Of a stretch of 64,000 nt of DNA, positions 27,041 to 36,878 are shown in pieces. The notes under the pieces are model-generated. The model was not told where the DNA came from and did no database searches. It was given only the letters and a program-made list of their open reading frames with translations. The first letter of the stretch is position 1. The number at the start of each line of letters is the position of its first letter. The DNA is from Aquincola tertiaricarbonis. GTDB lineage: Bacteria > Pseudomonadota > Gammaproteobacteria > Burkholderiales > Burkholderiaceae_C. The stretch lies in NCBI RefSeq assembly GCF_000969605.1, contig NZ_JZUE01000001.1:1-64000 (forward strand), read 5' to 3'. A program made the translations under genes and the position numbers.

Positions 27041-27424
27041 ATGTTCCGCCCCTCTGCTCCCTTGCTCGTGCTGATGGCGCTGGCCCTGTCCGGCTGCGAG
27101 CGCCTGGGCATCGAGACGCCGGAACTGCTGGCCCAGCGCAAGGAGGCCGAGGGCAAGGCCATCGGCGCCGCCTGCCGCCACGCGGCCCGCGCCATCGAGG
27201 ACTGCTACACGCTGAACAAGAAGGCCGACAAGGCCGCCGTGTTCGCCGGCTGGCGCGAGATGAACGACTACATGCGCGAGAACCAGATCGAGCCGGTGGC
27301 CCCGCAGATCGCCCGCGCGGATACGCCCGCCAAGCCGGCTTCCGGCGCCGAGGAGGCCGCGGCAGACGACGCTGCCGAGAAGCCCGCTGCCAAGCCCGCG
27401 AAGGGTCACAAGAGCGAGACCTGA
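27041..27424 (+). CDS. Small putative lipoprotein, unknown function
   Basis: 127-residue protein with a lipoprotein signal (APLLVLMALALSGC; lipobox LSGC, mature Cys at about 19), a helical middle part with two more cysteines (AACRHAARAIEDCYTLN) that could pair, and an Ala/Lys/Pro-rich low-complexity tail (EKPAAKPAKGHKSE). I do not recognise a family. No ribosome-binding site is visible before ATG 27041, so the exact start is uncertain. It lies between htpX and azlC. Confidence 0.65.
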   Translation: MFRPSAPLLVLMALALSGCERLGIETPELLAQRKEAEGKAIGAACRHAARAIEDCYTLNKKADKAAVFAGWREMNDYMRENQIEPVAPQIARADTPAKPASGAEEAAADDAAEKPAAKPAKGHKSET

Positions 27425-27445
27425 CGCCCTGGCGCAGCGAGCGCC

Positions 27446-27451
27446 GACAAT
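27446..27451 (+). promoter_or_regulatory. -10-like GACAAT, leaderless start for azlC
   Basis: GACAAT ends seven bases before the ATG at 27459 and overlaps an earlier in-frame ATG at 27450. If it is the -10, translation must begin at 27459 on a leaderless mRNA. No Shine-Dalgarno serves either ATG. Confidence 0.35.
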
Positions 27452-27458
27452 GGCGCGA

Positions 27459-28220
27459 ATGACTTCCGAAACAAACGGCAGCGCGCGCAGCAGCACGCCG
27501 CAGCTGCCTACCTGGCGACATCCGGCCTTCCGCCGCGGGCTCGTCGAGATGCTGGAGATCGCCCCCGGCCTGGCCGCCTGGGGCCTGGTGGCCGGGGTGG
27601 CCATGGCCAAGAGCGGACTGGGCGTGCCACTGGCCATCCTGATGTCGCTGGTGGTCTTCGCCGGCAGCGCGCAGCTGGCCTCGTTGCCGCTGATCGCCGC
27701 CGGTGCGCCGATCTGGGTGGTGTGGGCCACGGCGCTGTGCATCAACCTGCGCTTCGTCGTCTTCAGCACGCAATGGCGGCCGTACTTCGGCCACCTGCCG
27801 CGGCGGCTACGGGTCACGCTGAGCTACTTCACCGCCGACCTCAACTACGTGGTGTTCATGCGGCAGTTTCCCGACCCGCAGAAGTCGCGGCCCGACCAGC
27901 TGCCGTACTTCTGGGGCGGCGTGGCCTGCAACTGGATCACCTGGCAGGTGCCGTCGATCATCGGCATCGTGCTGGCCGACCAGATTCCCACGCAATGGGG
28001 CCTGGCCTTCGCCGGCACCATGGCGCTGGTGGCGCTCACCGGCACGCTGCTGGGCAGCTTCAGCACCTGGGTGGCAGCGGCGGTGGCGGGCCTGGCCACG
28101 GTGGCGGCCTATGCGCTGCCGCTGAAGCTGAACATCGTGATCGCCATCGCCGCGGCGGTGGCCATGGGCGTGATGCTGGAGCACCTACAGCCCCGGCAGG
28201 CCACCGGAGACGGGCGATGA
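27459..28220 (+). CDS. azlC: AzlC family branched-chain amino acid exporter subunit
   Basis: 253-residue polytopic membrane protein of the AzlC family, the large subunit of branched-chain amino acid efflux systems. RRGLVEMLEIAPGLAAWGLV, VVFAGSAQLASLPLIAAG and ATALCINLRFVVFSTQWRPY are family signatures, and about six to seven helices are visible. The start at 27459 is chosen because a -10-like element covers the alternative ATG at 27450. azlD overlaps its end by four bases. Substrate specificity is inferred from the family only. Confidence 0.9.
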   Translation: MTSETNGSARSSTPQLPTWRHPAFRRGLVEMLEIAPGLAAWGLVAGVAMAKSGLGVPLAILMSLVVFAGSAQLASLPLIAAGAPIWVVWATALCINLRFVVFSTQWRPYFGHLPRRLRVTLSYFTADLNYVVFMRQFPDPQKSRPDQLPYFWGGVACNWITWQVPSIIGIVLADQIPTQWGLAFAGTMALVALTGTLLGSFSTWVAAAVAGLATVAAYALPLKLNIVIAIAAAVAMGVMLEHLQPRQATGDGR

Positions 28221-28546
28221 GCACCTGGGAAACCATCCTGACCATCATCGGCCTGGGTGCCATCACGGTGCTCACGCGCTCGTTCTTCCTCATCCCCGAC
28301 AAGGAAGTGCCCATTCCCGGCTGGCTGCGCGAGGGCCTGCGTTATGCGCCGCTGGCCGCGCTGGTCGCGGTGGTGGTGCCCGAGTTGGTGATGACGCAGG
28401 GTGAGCTCATCGGCACCTGGCGCGATGCACGGCTGTTCGGCGCGGCGGCCGGCGGCCTCTACTTCTGGTGGCGGCGCGGCATGCTGGGCACCATCCTCAT
28501 CGGCACGGCGGTGATGCTGGTGCTGCGTTTCGTTCTCGGCTGGTAA
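28217..28546 (+). CDS. azlD: AzlD family small transporter subunit
   Basis: 109-residue protein with about four membrane helices, the AzlD partner of AzlC. The segment LTRSFFLIPDKEVPIPGWLR followed by LRYAPLAALVAVVVPEL is typical. It starts inside the azlC stop (ATGA), so the two are translationally coupled. The likely role is export of valine, leucine, isoleucine or analogues; no adjacent regulator gene is present. Confidence 0.88.
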   Translation: MSTWETILTIIGLGAITVLTRSFFLIPDKEVPIPGWLREGLRYAPLAALVAVVVPELVMTQGELIGTWRDARLFGAAAGGLYFWWRRGMLGTILIGTAVMLVLRFVLGW

Positions 28547-28579
28547 CGCGCGGCGCGGGGCGGGGCGCATTGCCGCTCC

Positions 28580-28585
28580 TAGAAT
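28580..28585 (+). promoter_or_regulatory. Possible -10 element for pgk
   Basis: TAGAAT ends 24 bases before the pgk ATG, with AGAGG (28599-28603) between them as a ribosome-binding site. The -35 is not recognisable. Confidence 0.35.
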
Positions 28586-28609
28586 CGCGGCCTTCAGTCA
28601 GAGGGCCCC

Positions 28610-29797
28610 ATGAACGTCATCCGCTTCTCCGATCTCATCGCGCAAGGCCGCGTCGCCGGCCAACGGGTTTTCATCCGCGCCGATCTCAACGTCCCGCAGG
28701 ACGACGACGGCCGCATCACCGAAGACACGCGCGTGCGCGCCTCGGTGCCCTGCATCCAGATGGCGCTCGACGCCGGCGCGGCGGTGATGGTCACCTCGCA
28801 CCTGGGCCGCCCGACCGAAGGCGCCTTCAAGCCAGAGGATTCGCTGGCGCCCGTCGCCCAGCGCCTGGGCGAGCTGCTGGGCCGCGACGTTCCGCTGGTG
28901 GCGGACTGGGTGGACGGCGTGGATGTGAAGCCCGGCAGCGTGGTGCTGCTGGAGAACTGCCGCGTCAACAAGGGCGAGAAGAAGAACAGCGAGGAACTGG
29001 CGCGCAAGATGGCCGCTTTGTGCGACATCTTCGTGCACGACGCCTTCGGCACCGCGCACCGGGCCGAGGCCAGCACCTACGGCATCGCGCAGTACGCCAA
29101 GGTGGCCTGCGCCGGCCCGCTGCTGGCCGCCGAGATCGACGCCATCACCAAGGCGCTGGCCAACCCGAAGCGCCCCTTGCTGGCCATCGTGGCCGGCTCC
29201 AAGGTGAGCACCAAGCTCACCATCCTGCAGGCGCTGTCGAAGAACGTGGACGGCCTGATCGTGGGCGGCGGCATCGCCAACACCTTCATGCTGGCCGCCG
29301 GCCTGAAGATCGGCAAGAGCCTGGCCGAGCCCGACCTGGTGAGCGAGGCCAAGGCGGTGATCGAGTCGATGAAGGCGCGCGGCGCGGCTGTGCCGATTCC
29401 GGTGGATGTGGTGACGGCGAAGGCCTTTGCGGCCGACGCGCCCGCCACGGTGAAGGACGCGGCCGACGTGGCCGACGACGACCTGATCCTGGACATCGGC
29501 CCCAAGACCGCCGAGATCCTGGCGCAGCAGCTCAAGGCCGCCGGCACCATCGTGTGGAACGGCCCGGTGGGCGTCTTCGAGTTCGACGCCTTCGCCAAGG
29601 GCACCGAGACGGTGGCCAAGGCCATCAGCGAGAGCAGCGCCTTCAGCATCGCCGGCGGCGGCGACACCCTGGCGGCCATCGCCAAGTACGACGTGAAGGT
29701 GGGCTACATCTCCACCGGCGGCGGCGCCTTCCTCGAAGTGCTGGAAGGCAAGACGCTGCCCGCGTTCGAGATCCTGCAGAAGCGCGCTGCAGGCTGA
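28610..29797 (+). CDS. pgk: Phosphoglycerate kinase
   Basis: 395-residue glycolytic enzyme converting 1,3-bisphosphoglycerate and ADP to 3-phosphoglycerate and ATP, also used in reverse for gluconeogenesis or CO2 fixation. [39 protein letters not shown] and the nucleotide-binding loop [17 protein letters not shown] are all present. It is followed by maeB, pyk and, after one inverted gene, fba, so lower glycolysis genes are clustered here. Confidence 0.98.
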   Translation: MNVIRFSDLIAQGRVAGQRVFIRADLNVPQDDDGRITEDTRVRASVPCIQMALDAGAAVMVTSHLGRPTEGAFKPEDSLAPVAQRLGELLGRDVPLVADWVDGVDVKPGSVVLLENCRVNKGEKKNSEELARKMAALCDIFVHDAFGTAHRAEASTYGIAQYAKVACAGPLLAAEIDAITKALANPKRPLLAIVAGSKVSTKLTILQALSKNVDGLIVGGGIANTFMLAAGLKIGKSLAEPDLVSEAKAVIESMKARGAAVPIPVDVVTAKAFAADAPATVKDAADVADDDLILDIGPKTAEILAQQLKAAGTIVWNGPVGVFEFDAFAKGTETVAKAISESSAFSIAGGGDTLAAIAKYDVKVGYISTGGGAFLEVLEGKTLPAFEILQKRAAG

Positions 29798-29959
29798 AGC
29801 AAGCGTGACCCGGGGTGGGTCGCAGCGGTTCTTGGCGCGGCCCGGGTTGCATAAGACAAATTCGCGGGGGGAATGCGGGCGGGTGCCTGGTGTTCCGCAG
29901 TACCCTGCGAACCTTGCGTGAAGCTTTCAACACTTCGCGCAGTGATCCGAGGAGACCCC

Positions 29960-32287
29960 ATGGCACAAGAACTTTCCCCTGCCGAGCAGGCCCTGCGCGA
30001 GGCCGCGTTCGAATACCACCGCTCGCCCTCGCGCGGCAAGATCTCGGTCACGCCGACCAAGCCCCTGATGAACCAGCGCGACCTGTCGCTGGCCTATTCG
30101 CCCGGCGTCGCCTATCCCTGCCTGGCCATCGAGGAAGACCCGAACGCCGCCGCCGAATACACCTCGCGCGGCAACCTGGTGGGCGTGGTGACCAACGGCA
30201 CCGCGGTGCTGGGCCTGGGCGACATCGGTCCGCTGGCGGCCAAGCCGGTGATGGAGGGCAAGGGCTGCCTGTTCAAGAAGTTCGCCGGGATCGACGTGTT
30301 CGACATCGAGCTCGCCGAGAAGGACCCGGACAAGCTGATCGAGATCATCGCCGCGCTGGAGCCCACGCTCGGCGGCGTCAACCTCGAGGACATCAAGGCG
30401 CCCGAGTGCTTCTACATCGAGCGTGCGCTGAAGGAGCGCATGAAGATCCCGGTCTTCCACGACGACCAGCACGGCACGGCCATCATTTCGGGCGCGGCGC
30501 TGCTCAACGGCCTGGAGCTGGTGGGCAAGCAGTTGGCTGACGTGAAGCTGGTGGCCTCCGGCGCCGGCGCTGCCGCCATCGCCTGCCTGGACGTGATGGT
30601 GGGCCTGGGCATCCGCCGCGAGAACATCTTCGTGGTCGATTCGCGCGGGGTCATCCAGTTCGAGCGCGACGACGCCCGCAGCGGCAAGCTGGACGAAAGC
30701 AAGCAGCGCTACTGCCAGAAGACCAGCGTCCGCACGCTGGCCGACGTGGTCAAGGGCTGCGACGTGTTCCTGGGCTGCTCGGCCGCTGGCGTGCTGACGC
30801 CCGAGATGGTGGCCACCATGGGCCCGCAGCCGCTGATCCTGGCGCTGGCCAACCCCGAGCCGGAGATCCGCCCCGAGCTGGCGCTGGCCGCGCGGCCCGA
30901 CTGCATCATCGCCACCGGCCGGTCGGACTATCCGAACCAGGTCAACAACGTGCTGTGCTTCCCCTACATCTTCCGCGGCGCGCTGGATTGCGGCGCCACC
31001 CGCATCACCGAGGAGATGAAGCTCGCCTGCGTGCGCGAGATCGCGGCGCTGGCCAAGGCGGAGATCAGCGACGAGGTGGCGGCCGCGTATCCCGGCCAGG
31101 AGCTGCACTTCGGCCCCGAATACATCATTCCCAAGCCCTTCGATTCGCGGCTGATCCTGCGCATCGCACCCGCGGTGGCCGAAGCCGCTGCCGCCAGCGG
31201 CGTGGCCACGCGGCCCATCGCCGACATCGAGGCCTACCGCCAGTCCCTGACCCGTTTCGTCTACCAGACCGGCATGGTGATGCGCCCGGTGTTCGCCGCC
31301 GCCAAGGCCCTGCCGGCCCGCGTGGCCTATGCCGAAGGCGAGGACGAGCGCACGCTGCGCGCGGTGCAGATCGTGCTGGACGAAGGCCTGGCCAAGCCCA
31401 TCCTGATCGGACGGCCGGCGGTGATCGCCATGCGCATCGAGCGCGCGGGCCTGCGCCTCAAGCCCGGCGTCAACGTCGAGGTGGTCGACCCCGAGAACGA
31501 CAACCGCTACCGCGCCTACTGGGAGGATTACCAGCGCCTGATGGGCCGCGAGGGCGTCACGCCCGACATGGCCAAGGCCGCGGTGCGCCGCTCCAACACG
31601 CTGATCGCCGCGATGATGGTGCGCCGTGGCGACGCCGATTCCATGCTCTGTGGCCTGGTGGGCCGCTTCGAGCACCACCTGGACCATGTGCGCGACCTGA
31701 TCGGCCGTGCCCCGGGCGCCAACACCTTCGCCACGATGAACGCGGTGCTGCTGGAAAACCGCATGCTGTTCATCGCCGACACCTTCGTGAACGAGGAGCC
31801 CAGCAGCGAGGAACTGGCCGAGATCGCCTCGATGGCGGCCGACGAGCTGCGCCGCTTCGGCGTGCAGCCCAAGGCGGCCTTCCTGTCGCATTCGATGTTC
31901 GGCTCCAGCAGCCGCGCCTCGGCCAAGCGCATGCGCCGGGCCGCGGCGCTGTTCCGCGGCAAGCATCCGGACATCGAGTGCGAAGGCGAGGTGCATGGCG
32001 ACGCCGCGCTGTCGGAAGACATCCGTGGCCGCTTCCTGCCCGACAACCAGCTGACCGGCGAAGCCAACCTGCTGCTGCTGCCCAACATCGACGCCGCGCA
32101 CATCCTGTTCAACGTGCTCAAGGTCACCAGCGGCAATGGCGTGACCGTGGGCCCGGTGCTGCTGGGCGCGGCGCGGCCCGTGCACATCCTCACCCCTTCG
32201 GCCACCGTGCGCCGCCTGGTCAACATGACGGCGCTGGCGGTGGCCGAGGTGGCCGCCCAGGCGGCCGACGCCGCCAACGCCGCCTGA
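29960..32287 (+). CDS. maeB: NADP-dependent malic enzyme, fused to a phosphotransacetylase-like domain
   Basis: 775-residue MaeB type enzyme, decarboxylating malate to pyruvate with NADPH formation. The malic-enzyme part (about 1-430) shows [40 protein letters not shown] and the nucleotide fold [16 protein letters not shown]. The C-terminal part (about 435-775) is PTA-like ([38 protein letters not shown]) and is usually regulatory, responding to acetyl-CoA, rather than catalytic. The start at ATG 29960 follows AGGAGA. A hairpin (29915-29923 with 29933-29941) lies in the leader. Confidence 0.95.
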   Translation: MAQELSPAEQALREAAFEYHRSPSRGKISVTPTKPLMNQRDLSLAYSPGVAYPCLAIEEDPNAAAEYTSRGNLVGVVTNGTAVLGLGDIGPLAAKPVMEGKGCLFKKFAGIDVFDIELAEKDPDKLIEIIAALEPTLGGVNLEDIKAPECFYIERALKERMKIPVFHDDQHGTAIISGAALLNGLELVGKQLADVKLVASGAGAAAIACLDVMVGLGIRRENIFVVDSRGVIQFERDDARSGKLDESKQRYCQKTSVRTLADVVKGCDVFLGCSAAGVLTPEMVATMGPQPLILALANPEPEIRPELALAARPDCIIATGRSDYPNQVNNVLCFPYIFRGALDCGATRITEEMKLACVREIAALAKAEISDEVAAAYPGQELHFGPEYIIPKPFDSRLILRIAPAVAEAAAASGVATRPIADIEAYRQSLTRFVYQTGMVMRPVFAAAKALPARVAYAEGEDERTLRAVQIVLDEGLAKPILIGRPAVIAMRIERAGLRLKPGVNVEVVDPENDNRYRAYWEDYQRLMGREGVTPDMAKAAVRRSNTLIAAMMVRRGDADSMLCGLVGRFEHHLDHVRDLIGRAPGANTFATMNAVLLENRMLFIADTFVNEEPSSEELAEIASMAADELRRFGVQPKAAFLSHSMFGSSSRASAKRMRRAAALFRGKHPDIECEGEVHGDAALSEDIRGRFLPDNQLTGEANLLLLPNIDAAHILFNVLKVTSGNGVTVGPVLLGAARPVHILTPSATVRRLVNMTALAVAEVAAQAADAANAA

Positions 32288-32328
32288 CCCCTTGAACCAA
32301 GCCTCCTGAACCGAGCTGACCCATCTCC

Positions 32329-33759
32329 ATGAACCGTCAAACCAAGATCGTCGCCACGCTGGGCCCCGCGTCTTCTTCACCCGAAGTGCTGGAGCGCATG
32401 ATCCGCGCGGGGGTTGACGTCGTGCGGCTGAACTTCTCGCACGGCAAGGCGCAGGACCACATCGACCGTGCCGCCATGGTGCGTGAAGTGGCCAAGCGGG
32501 TGGGCAAGGCCGTGGCCGTCATGGCCGACCTGCAGGGCCCGAAGATCCGCGTGGGCAAGTTCGAAGGTGGCAAGACGGAGTTGACGCCGGGCCAGCGCTT
32601 CGTGCTGGACGGCGGCACCACCGAGCTGGGCACCAACGAGCGCGTGGGCCTGGACTACAAGGAACTGCCGCGCGACGTGAAGCCCGGCGACGTGCTGCTG
32701 CTCAACGACGGCCTGCTGGTGCTGGACGTGGAGGGCGTGCACGGCGACCAGGTGCACACCATCGTGCGCATCGGCGGCGAGCTGTCCAACAACAAGGGCA
32801 TCAACAAGCAGGGCGGCGGCCTCACGGCGCCGGCGCTCACCGGCAAGGACATGGAGGACATCAAGACCGCGATGAGCTTCCAGTGCGAGTACGTGGCGGT
32901 GAGCTTCCCCAAGAACGCCACCGACATGGAGATGGCGCGCCAACTGGCCAACATGGCCGGCGAGCCGTGGCGCCACAAGCCCGCGATGATCGCCAAGATC
33001 GAGCGCAGCGAGGCCATCCCGGTGCTGGAGCAGATCCTCAAGGCCAGCGACGGCATCATGGTCGCGCGCGGCGACCTGGCGGTGGAAGTGGGCAACGCCG
33101 CGGTGCCGGCGCTGCAGAAGAAGATGATCAAGATGGCCCGCGAGATGGACAAGGTGGCCATCACCGCGACCCAGATGATGGAGAGCATGATCGTCAACCC
33201 GGTGCCCACCCGCGCCGAGGTGAGCGACGTGGCCAACGCCGTGCTGGACGGCACCGACGCGGTGATGCTCAGCGCCGAGACGGCCGCCGGCAAGTACCCG
33301 GTGGAAACCATCGAGCAGATGGCCGCCATCGCCTTTGAGGCCGAGCGCGCCGAGGACGTGCGGCTGGACGCCGACTTCACCAACAAGCGCTTCGGCCGCA
33401 TCGACCAGTCGATCGCGATGGGCGCGCTGTTCACCGCGCACCACCTGGGCTGCAAGGCGATCCTGGCGCTGACCGAAAGCGGCTCCACCGCGCTGTGGAT
33501 GAGCCGCCACCGGCTGCACACGCCGATCTACGGCCTGACCAGCCAGCCCGCCAGCGAGCGTCGCATGGCGCTCTACCGCAACGTGCAGCCGATGATCATG
33601 CCCACCTTCACCGACCGCGACGCCGCGCTCGAGAAGGCCGAGGCCCTGCTCATCGAGCGCGGCGTGCTGATGCCCGGCGACACCTACGCCATCACCTGCG
33701 GCGAGCCGATGGGCTACCCCGGCGGCACCAACATGCTGAAGGTGTGCCGGGTCGGCTGA
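32329..33759 (+). CDS. pyk: Pyruvate kinase
   Basis: 476-residue enzyme making pyruvate and ATP from phosphoenolpyruvate. The opening RQTKIVATLGPASSSPEVLE, the divalent-metal region RLNFSHG, the catalytic block MIAKIERSEAIPVLEQIL and AITATQMMESMI are diagnostic. It is placed 41 bp after maeB, so the two pyruvate-producing enzymes may be cotranscribed. No good Shine-Dalgarno is visible (ACCCATCTCC precedes the ATG). Confidence 0.97.
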   Translation: MNRQTKIVATLGPASSSPEVLERMIRAGVDVVRLNFSHGKAQDHIDRAAMVREVAKRVGKAVAVMADLQGPKIRVGKFEGGKTELTPGQRFVLDGGTTELGTNERVGLDYKELPRDVKPGDVLLLNDGLLVLDVEGVHGDQVHTIVRIGGELSNNKGINKQGGGLTAPALTGKDMEDIKTAMSFQCEYVAVSFPKNATDMEMARQLANMAGEPWRHKPAMIAKIERSEAIPVLEQILKASDGIMVARGDLAVEVGNAAVPALQKKMIKMAREMDKVAITATQMMESMIVNPVPTRAEVSDVANAVLDGTDAVMLSAETAAGKYPVETIEQMAAIAFEAERAEDVRLDADFTNKRFGRIDQSIAMGALFTAHHLGCKAILALTESGSTALWMSRHRLHTPIYGLTSQPASERRMALYRNVQPMIMPTFTDRDAALEKAEALLIERGVLMPGDTYAITCGEPMGYPGGTNMLKVCRVG

Positions 33760-33764
33760 AGGGG

Positions 33765-33850
33765 GCACCCGGTCCTGCGGGTACGCAGGCCCACCCGCCG
33801 GGCGGGTTGCGCGGCCGCCTTCGGAGCGGCCGGGCGGCGGCCGCGGGCGC
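33765..33850. repeat. GC-rich hairpin-forming intergenic element (pyk / DUF481)
   Basis: The gap between convergent pyk and the DUF481 gene holds two hairpins: 33793-33807 (ACCCGC/GCGGGT) and a 9-bp stem GCGGCCGCC/GGCGGCCGC (33811-33819 with 33836-33844). The segment around CTTCGGAGCGGCCGGGCGGC resembles an interspersed intergenic element I associate with Comamonadaceae and Rubrivivax-like genomes, and the second element at 46318 shares part of it in reverse. Probably bidirectional terminator function. Confidence 0.4.
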
Positions 33851-33855
33851 TTCGC

Positions 33856-34617
33856 TCAATCGATGCGGAAGGTCACGCCGGTGATGAACAGCGTGTCGCC
33901 CTTTTTCAGGCCGGGACCGGGATCGCTGTCGTAGCGGTGTGACACGCTGGCCGTCAGCGCCAGCCGGCTGGTCATCGCCACCGACAGGCTGGCGTCGAAG
34001 ATGGCGCGCATCTGGTCGTTGTTGCGCAGGTTGGGCAGCAGCGTCAGCTTCTGGCGGAAGGTGGTGGTGTCGGTCAGGCGGTGGCTCGATTCCTCGGCCA
34101 GGATCAGCTCGAGGTTGTTGTAGGAATCCCGCGAGCTGCCGTCCACCACTTCCGGCTCCACGTAACGCTCGCGGGAATAACCCAGGCCGGTCGACAGGTC
34201 GAACGTGAGGTCGTCGCGGCGGATGACGTGGTAGCCCACGCCCGCGCCCACCGAGGTGCGCGACGACAGGTTGGCCGGCTCGTCGCGCAACGCATCCAGC
34301 TGCGCGAAGCCGAAGATGCGCTGGTTCAGGTCGCGCTGGTAGTGGCCACCGGCGGCCATGCGGTTCTCCGATTCCGCACCATCGTTGTTCACGTACAGCG
34401 CCTTGGCGTTGAGCGTGATCTTGTCGATCTGCGTGGCCTTCACGGCTTCGCCGTTGAGGTTGATGCTGGTCGAGTCGCTGTTGCCCGACGAGATGCTGGC
34501 ACCGGCGGTGACCAGCGCACGCCATTGGCCGTCGTTCTTTACGGTGACCTGGGCCAGGGTGGCGATCGGCGCGGCGGCCAGGCAGGCGGCGGCGAGGGTG
34601 AGGCGCAAAGGCGGCAC
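33856..34617 (-). CDS. DUF481 family outer-membrane protein
   Basis: 253-residue secreted beta-rich protein of the DUF481/YdiY family. It has a signal peptide (LRLTLAAACLAAAPIATLAQ) and then strands typical of an outer-membrane barrel, with GASISSGNSDSTSINLNGEA and AGVGYHVIRRDDLTFDLSTG; it ends FITGVTFRID with a C-terminal aromatic two residues before the end. The start is GTG 34617, preceded by AAAGGA. Upstream in-frame ATGs give non-signal-like residues. Divergent from fba. Function unknown; salt induction is described for YdiY-type proteins elsewhere. Confidence 0.85.
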   Translation of the reverse strand: MPPLRLTLAAACLAAAPIATLAQVTVKNDGQWRALVTAGASISSGNSDSTSINLNGEAVKATQIDKITLNAKALYVNNDGAESENRMAAGGHYQRDLNQRIFGFAQLDALRDEPANLSSRTSVGAGVGYHVIRRDDLTFDLSTGLGYSRERYVEPEVVDGSSRDSYNNLELILAEESSHRLTDTTTFRQKLTLLPNLRNNDQMRAIFDASLSVAMTSRLALTASVSHRYDSDPGPGLKKGDTLFITGVTFRID

Positions 34618-34744
34618 GGGAAGTCCTTTCGGTGACGGAGTGGATGAAGGGTCTGGCCTCGTTGGCAACCGCCGATCCCGCACTGCAGCATTTGCTTGCG
34701 GCTCGCCCCGGTTACGAAGGGGGTACATGGCTGCCGCTGGACCG

Positions 34745-34750
34745 TAAAAT
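34745..34750 (+). promoter_or_regulatory. Possible -10 element for fba
   Basis: TAAAAT in the 207-bp gap between divergent DUF481 and fba genes would give a leader of about 70 nt. No good -35 is present. Low confidence. Confidence 0.3.
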
Positions 34751-34824
34751 CCGTCACATCGGGCGCCGGCCGCCATGCCGCGCGCGCCCCAAATGCATTA
34801 CTCACTCTCCCCAGGAAGTTCGCC

Positions 34825-35889
34825 ATGCCTCTCGTCTCGATGCGCCAGCTGTTGGATCACGCCGCCGAAAACGGCTACGGCATCCCGGCCTTCAACGTCA
34901 ACAACCTCGAGCAGGTGCAGGCCGTGATGTCGGCCGCGGACGAAGTGAATGCGCCGGTCATCCTCCAGGCCAGTGCAGGCGCCCGCAAGTACGCCGGCGA
35001 GCCCTTCATCAAGCACCTGATCCAGGCTGCCGCCGAGATGTATCCGCACCTCCCGCTGGTCATGCACCAGGACCACGGCACTAGCGTCAAGGTCTGCGAA
35101 GGCGCCATCCAACTGGGCTTCGGCTCGGTGATGATGGACGGCTCGCTGATGGAGGACGGCAAGACTCCGGCTTCCTTCGACTACAACCTGGACGTCACGC
35201 GCCGCGTGGTCGACATGGCGCACAAGGTGGGCGTGACGGTCGAAGGCGAGCTGGGCTGCCTCGGCAACCTGGAGACGGGGGAAGCCGGCGAGGAAGACGG
35301 CATCGGCGCGGAAGGCAAGCTCGACCACAGCCAGATGCTCACCGATCCGGAAGAAGCCGCCGTCTTCGTCAAGGGCACGCAGCTGGATGCGCTGGCGATC
35401 GCCATCGGCACCAGCCACGGCGCCTACAAGTTCTCGCGCAAGCCCACGGGCGACATCCTGGCGATCAGCCGCGTCAAGGAAATCCACGCCCGCATCCCCA
35501 ACACCCACCTGGTGATGCACGGTTCTTCCTCGGTGCCGGAAGACCTGCTGGCCATCATCAACCAGTACGGCGGCAAGATGAAGGAGACCTACGGCGTGCC
35601 CGTCGAGGAGATCCAGGAGGCCATCAAGTTCGGCGTGCGCAAGATCAACATCGACACCGACATCCGCCTGGCGATGACCGGTGCGGTGCGCAAGTTCATG
35701 GCCGAGAACCCGGACAAGTTCGACGCTCGCGAGTGGCTGAAGCCGGCCCGCGAAGCGGCCAAGCAGATCTGCCGGCAGCGTTACGTCGAGTTCGGATGCG
35801 AAGGCCAGGCCGGCAAGATCAAGGGCCGCTCGCTCACCGACATGGCCGCCGCCTACGCCACCGGCAAGCTGGCGCAGACGGTGGTCTGA
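34825..35889 (+). CDS. fba: Fructose-bisphosphate aldolase, class II
   Basis: 354-residue zinc aldolase (CbbA/Fba class II, subgroup B-like). It shows [20 protein letters not shown] with a zinc-binding His, [33 protein letters not shown] and [12 protein letters not shown]. It interconverts fructose 1,6-bisphosphate with two triose phosphates. CAGGAAG (34812-34818) precedes ATG 34825; an in-frame ATG at 34696 is too far upstream. purC follows after 76 bp with its own -10-like element. Confidence 0.97.
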   Translation: MPLVSMRQLLDHAAENGYGIPAFNVNNLEQVQAVMSAADEVNAPVILQASAGARKYAGEPFIKHLIQAAAEMYPHLPLVMHQDHGTSVKVCEGAIQLGFGSVMMDGSLMEDGKTPASFDYNLDVTRRVVDMAHKVGVTVEGELGCLGNLETGEAGEEDGIGAEGKLDHSQMLTDPEEAAVFVKGTQLDALAIAIGTSHGAYKFSRKPTGDILAISRVKEIHARIPNTHLVMHGSSSVPEDLLAIINQYGGKMKETYGVPVEEIQEAIKFGVRKINIDTDIRLAMTGAVRKFMAENPDKFDAREWLKPAREAAKQICRQRYVEFGCEGQAGKIKGRSLTDMAAAYATGKLAQTVV

Positions 35890-35916
35890 ACCGGCTGTAC
35901 CCCAGGGGCCGCCGAA

Positions 35917-35922
35917 TAGAAT
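35917..35922 (+). promoter_or_regulatory. Possible -10 element for purC
   Basis: TAGAAT 43 bases before the purC ATG, the same hexamer as before pgk and the gene at 51403. The -35 is unclear. Confidence 0.35.
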
Positions 35923-35965
35923 CAGCGCTTCCTTTTCACCGGCCCTTACAAGGGCCTGCCGTGCC

Positions 35966-36868
35966 ATGACAGCCGCTCTCCACACGTCGTCGATCGCCTC
36001 GCTGCCCTTGCTTGCCCGGGGCAAGGTGCGAGACAACTACGCGGTGGGCGACGACCGGCTGCTGATGGTGGCGAGCGACCGGCTCTCGGCCTTCGACGTC
36101 ATCATGGGCGAGCCGATTCCCGGCAAGGGCGAGCTGCTCACGCGCATGGCCCTGTTCTGGTTCGAGCGGCTCAAGGACATCGTGCCCAACCACCTCACCG
36201 GCGAGGCGCCGGAAAGCGTGGTGTCGCCGGAAGAAGTGCCACAGGTCCAGGGCCGCTCGATGCTGGTCAAGCGCCTGACGCCGCTGCCCATCGAAGCGGT
36301 GGTGCGGGGCTACCTGGCCGGCAGCGGCTGGGCCGAATACCAGAAGACCGGCGAGGTGTGCGGCGTGAAGCTGCCCGCCGGGCTGAAGAACGCCAGCCGC
36401 CTGCCCGAGCCCATCTTCACGCCGGCCACCAAGGCCGAGATGGGCACGCACGACGAGAACATCTCGTTCGAGAAGATGATCGACGTCATCGGCCGCGATC
36501 GCGCCGAGGCGGTGCGCCGCGTCGCCATCCAGCTGTACACGGAGGCAGCGGCCTATGCGCTCACCAAGGGCATCATCATCGCGGACACCAAGTTCGAGTT
36601 CGGCCTGGACGAACACGGCACGCTGACGCTGATGGACGAGGTGCTGACGCCCGATTCGTCGCGCTACTGGCCGGTGGAAAGCTACGCCGAGGGCATGAAC
36701 CCGCCCAGCTACGACAAGCAGTTCGTGCGCGACTGGCTGGAGCAGGCGCAAGTGGACGGCCAGCCCTGGGGCAAGACTGCGCCGGCGCCGGCGCTGCCGG
36801 CCGATGTGGTGGCCAGGACCGCCGACAAGTACCAGGAAGCCTATCGGCGTCTCGTCGACGCCGGCTGA
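35966..36868 (+). CDS. purC: SAICAR synthase (PurC)
   Basis: Phosphoribosylaminoimidazole-succinocarboxamide synthase, 300 residues, the longer form found in betaproteobacteria and yeast. [37 protein letters not shown] and [13 protein letters not shown] are diagnostic. It joins aspartate to CAIR in purine synthesis. purE and purK, which make CAIR, lie 2-3 kb downstream, so most of this branch is clustered. The unknown gene that follows starts 10 bases after its stop. Confidence 0.97.
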   Translation: MTAALHTSSIASLPLLARGKVRDNYAVGDDRLLMVASDRLSAFDVIMGEPIPGKGELLTRMALFWFERLKDIVPNHLTGEAPESVVSPEEVPQVQGRSMLVKRLTPLPIEAVVRGYLAGSGWAEYQKTGEVCGVKLPAGLKNASRLPEPIFTPATKAEMGTHDENISFEKMIDVIGRDRAEAVRRVAIQLYTEAAAYALTKGIIIADTKFEFGLDEHGTLTLMDEVLTPDSSRYWPVESYAEGMNPPSYDKQFVRDWLEQAQVDGQPWGKTAPAPALPADVVARTADKYQEAYRRLVDAG

Positions 36869-36878
36869 GGCGAAGCGC

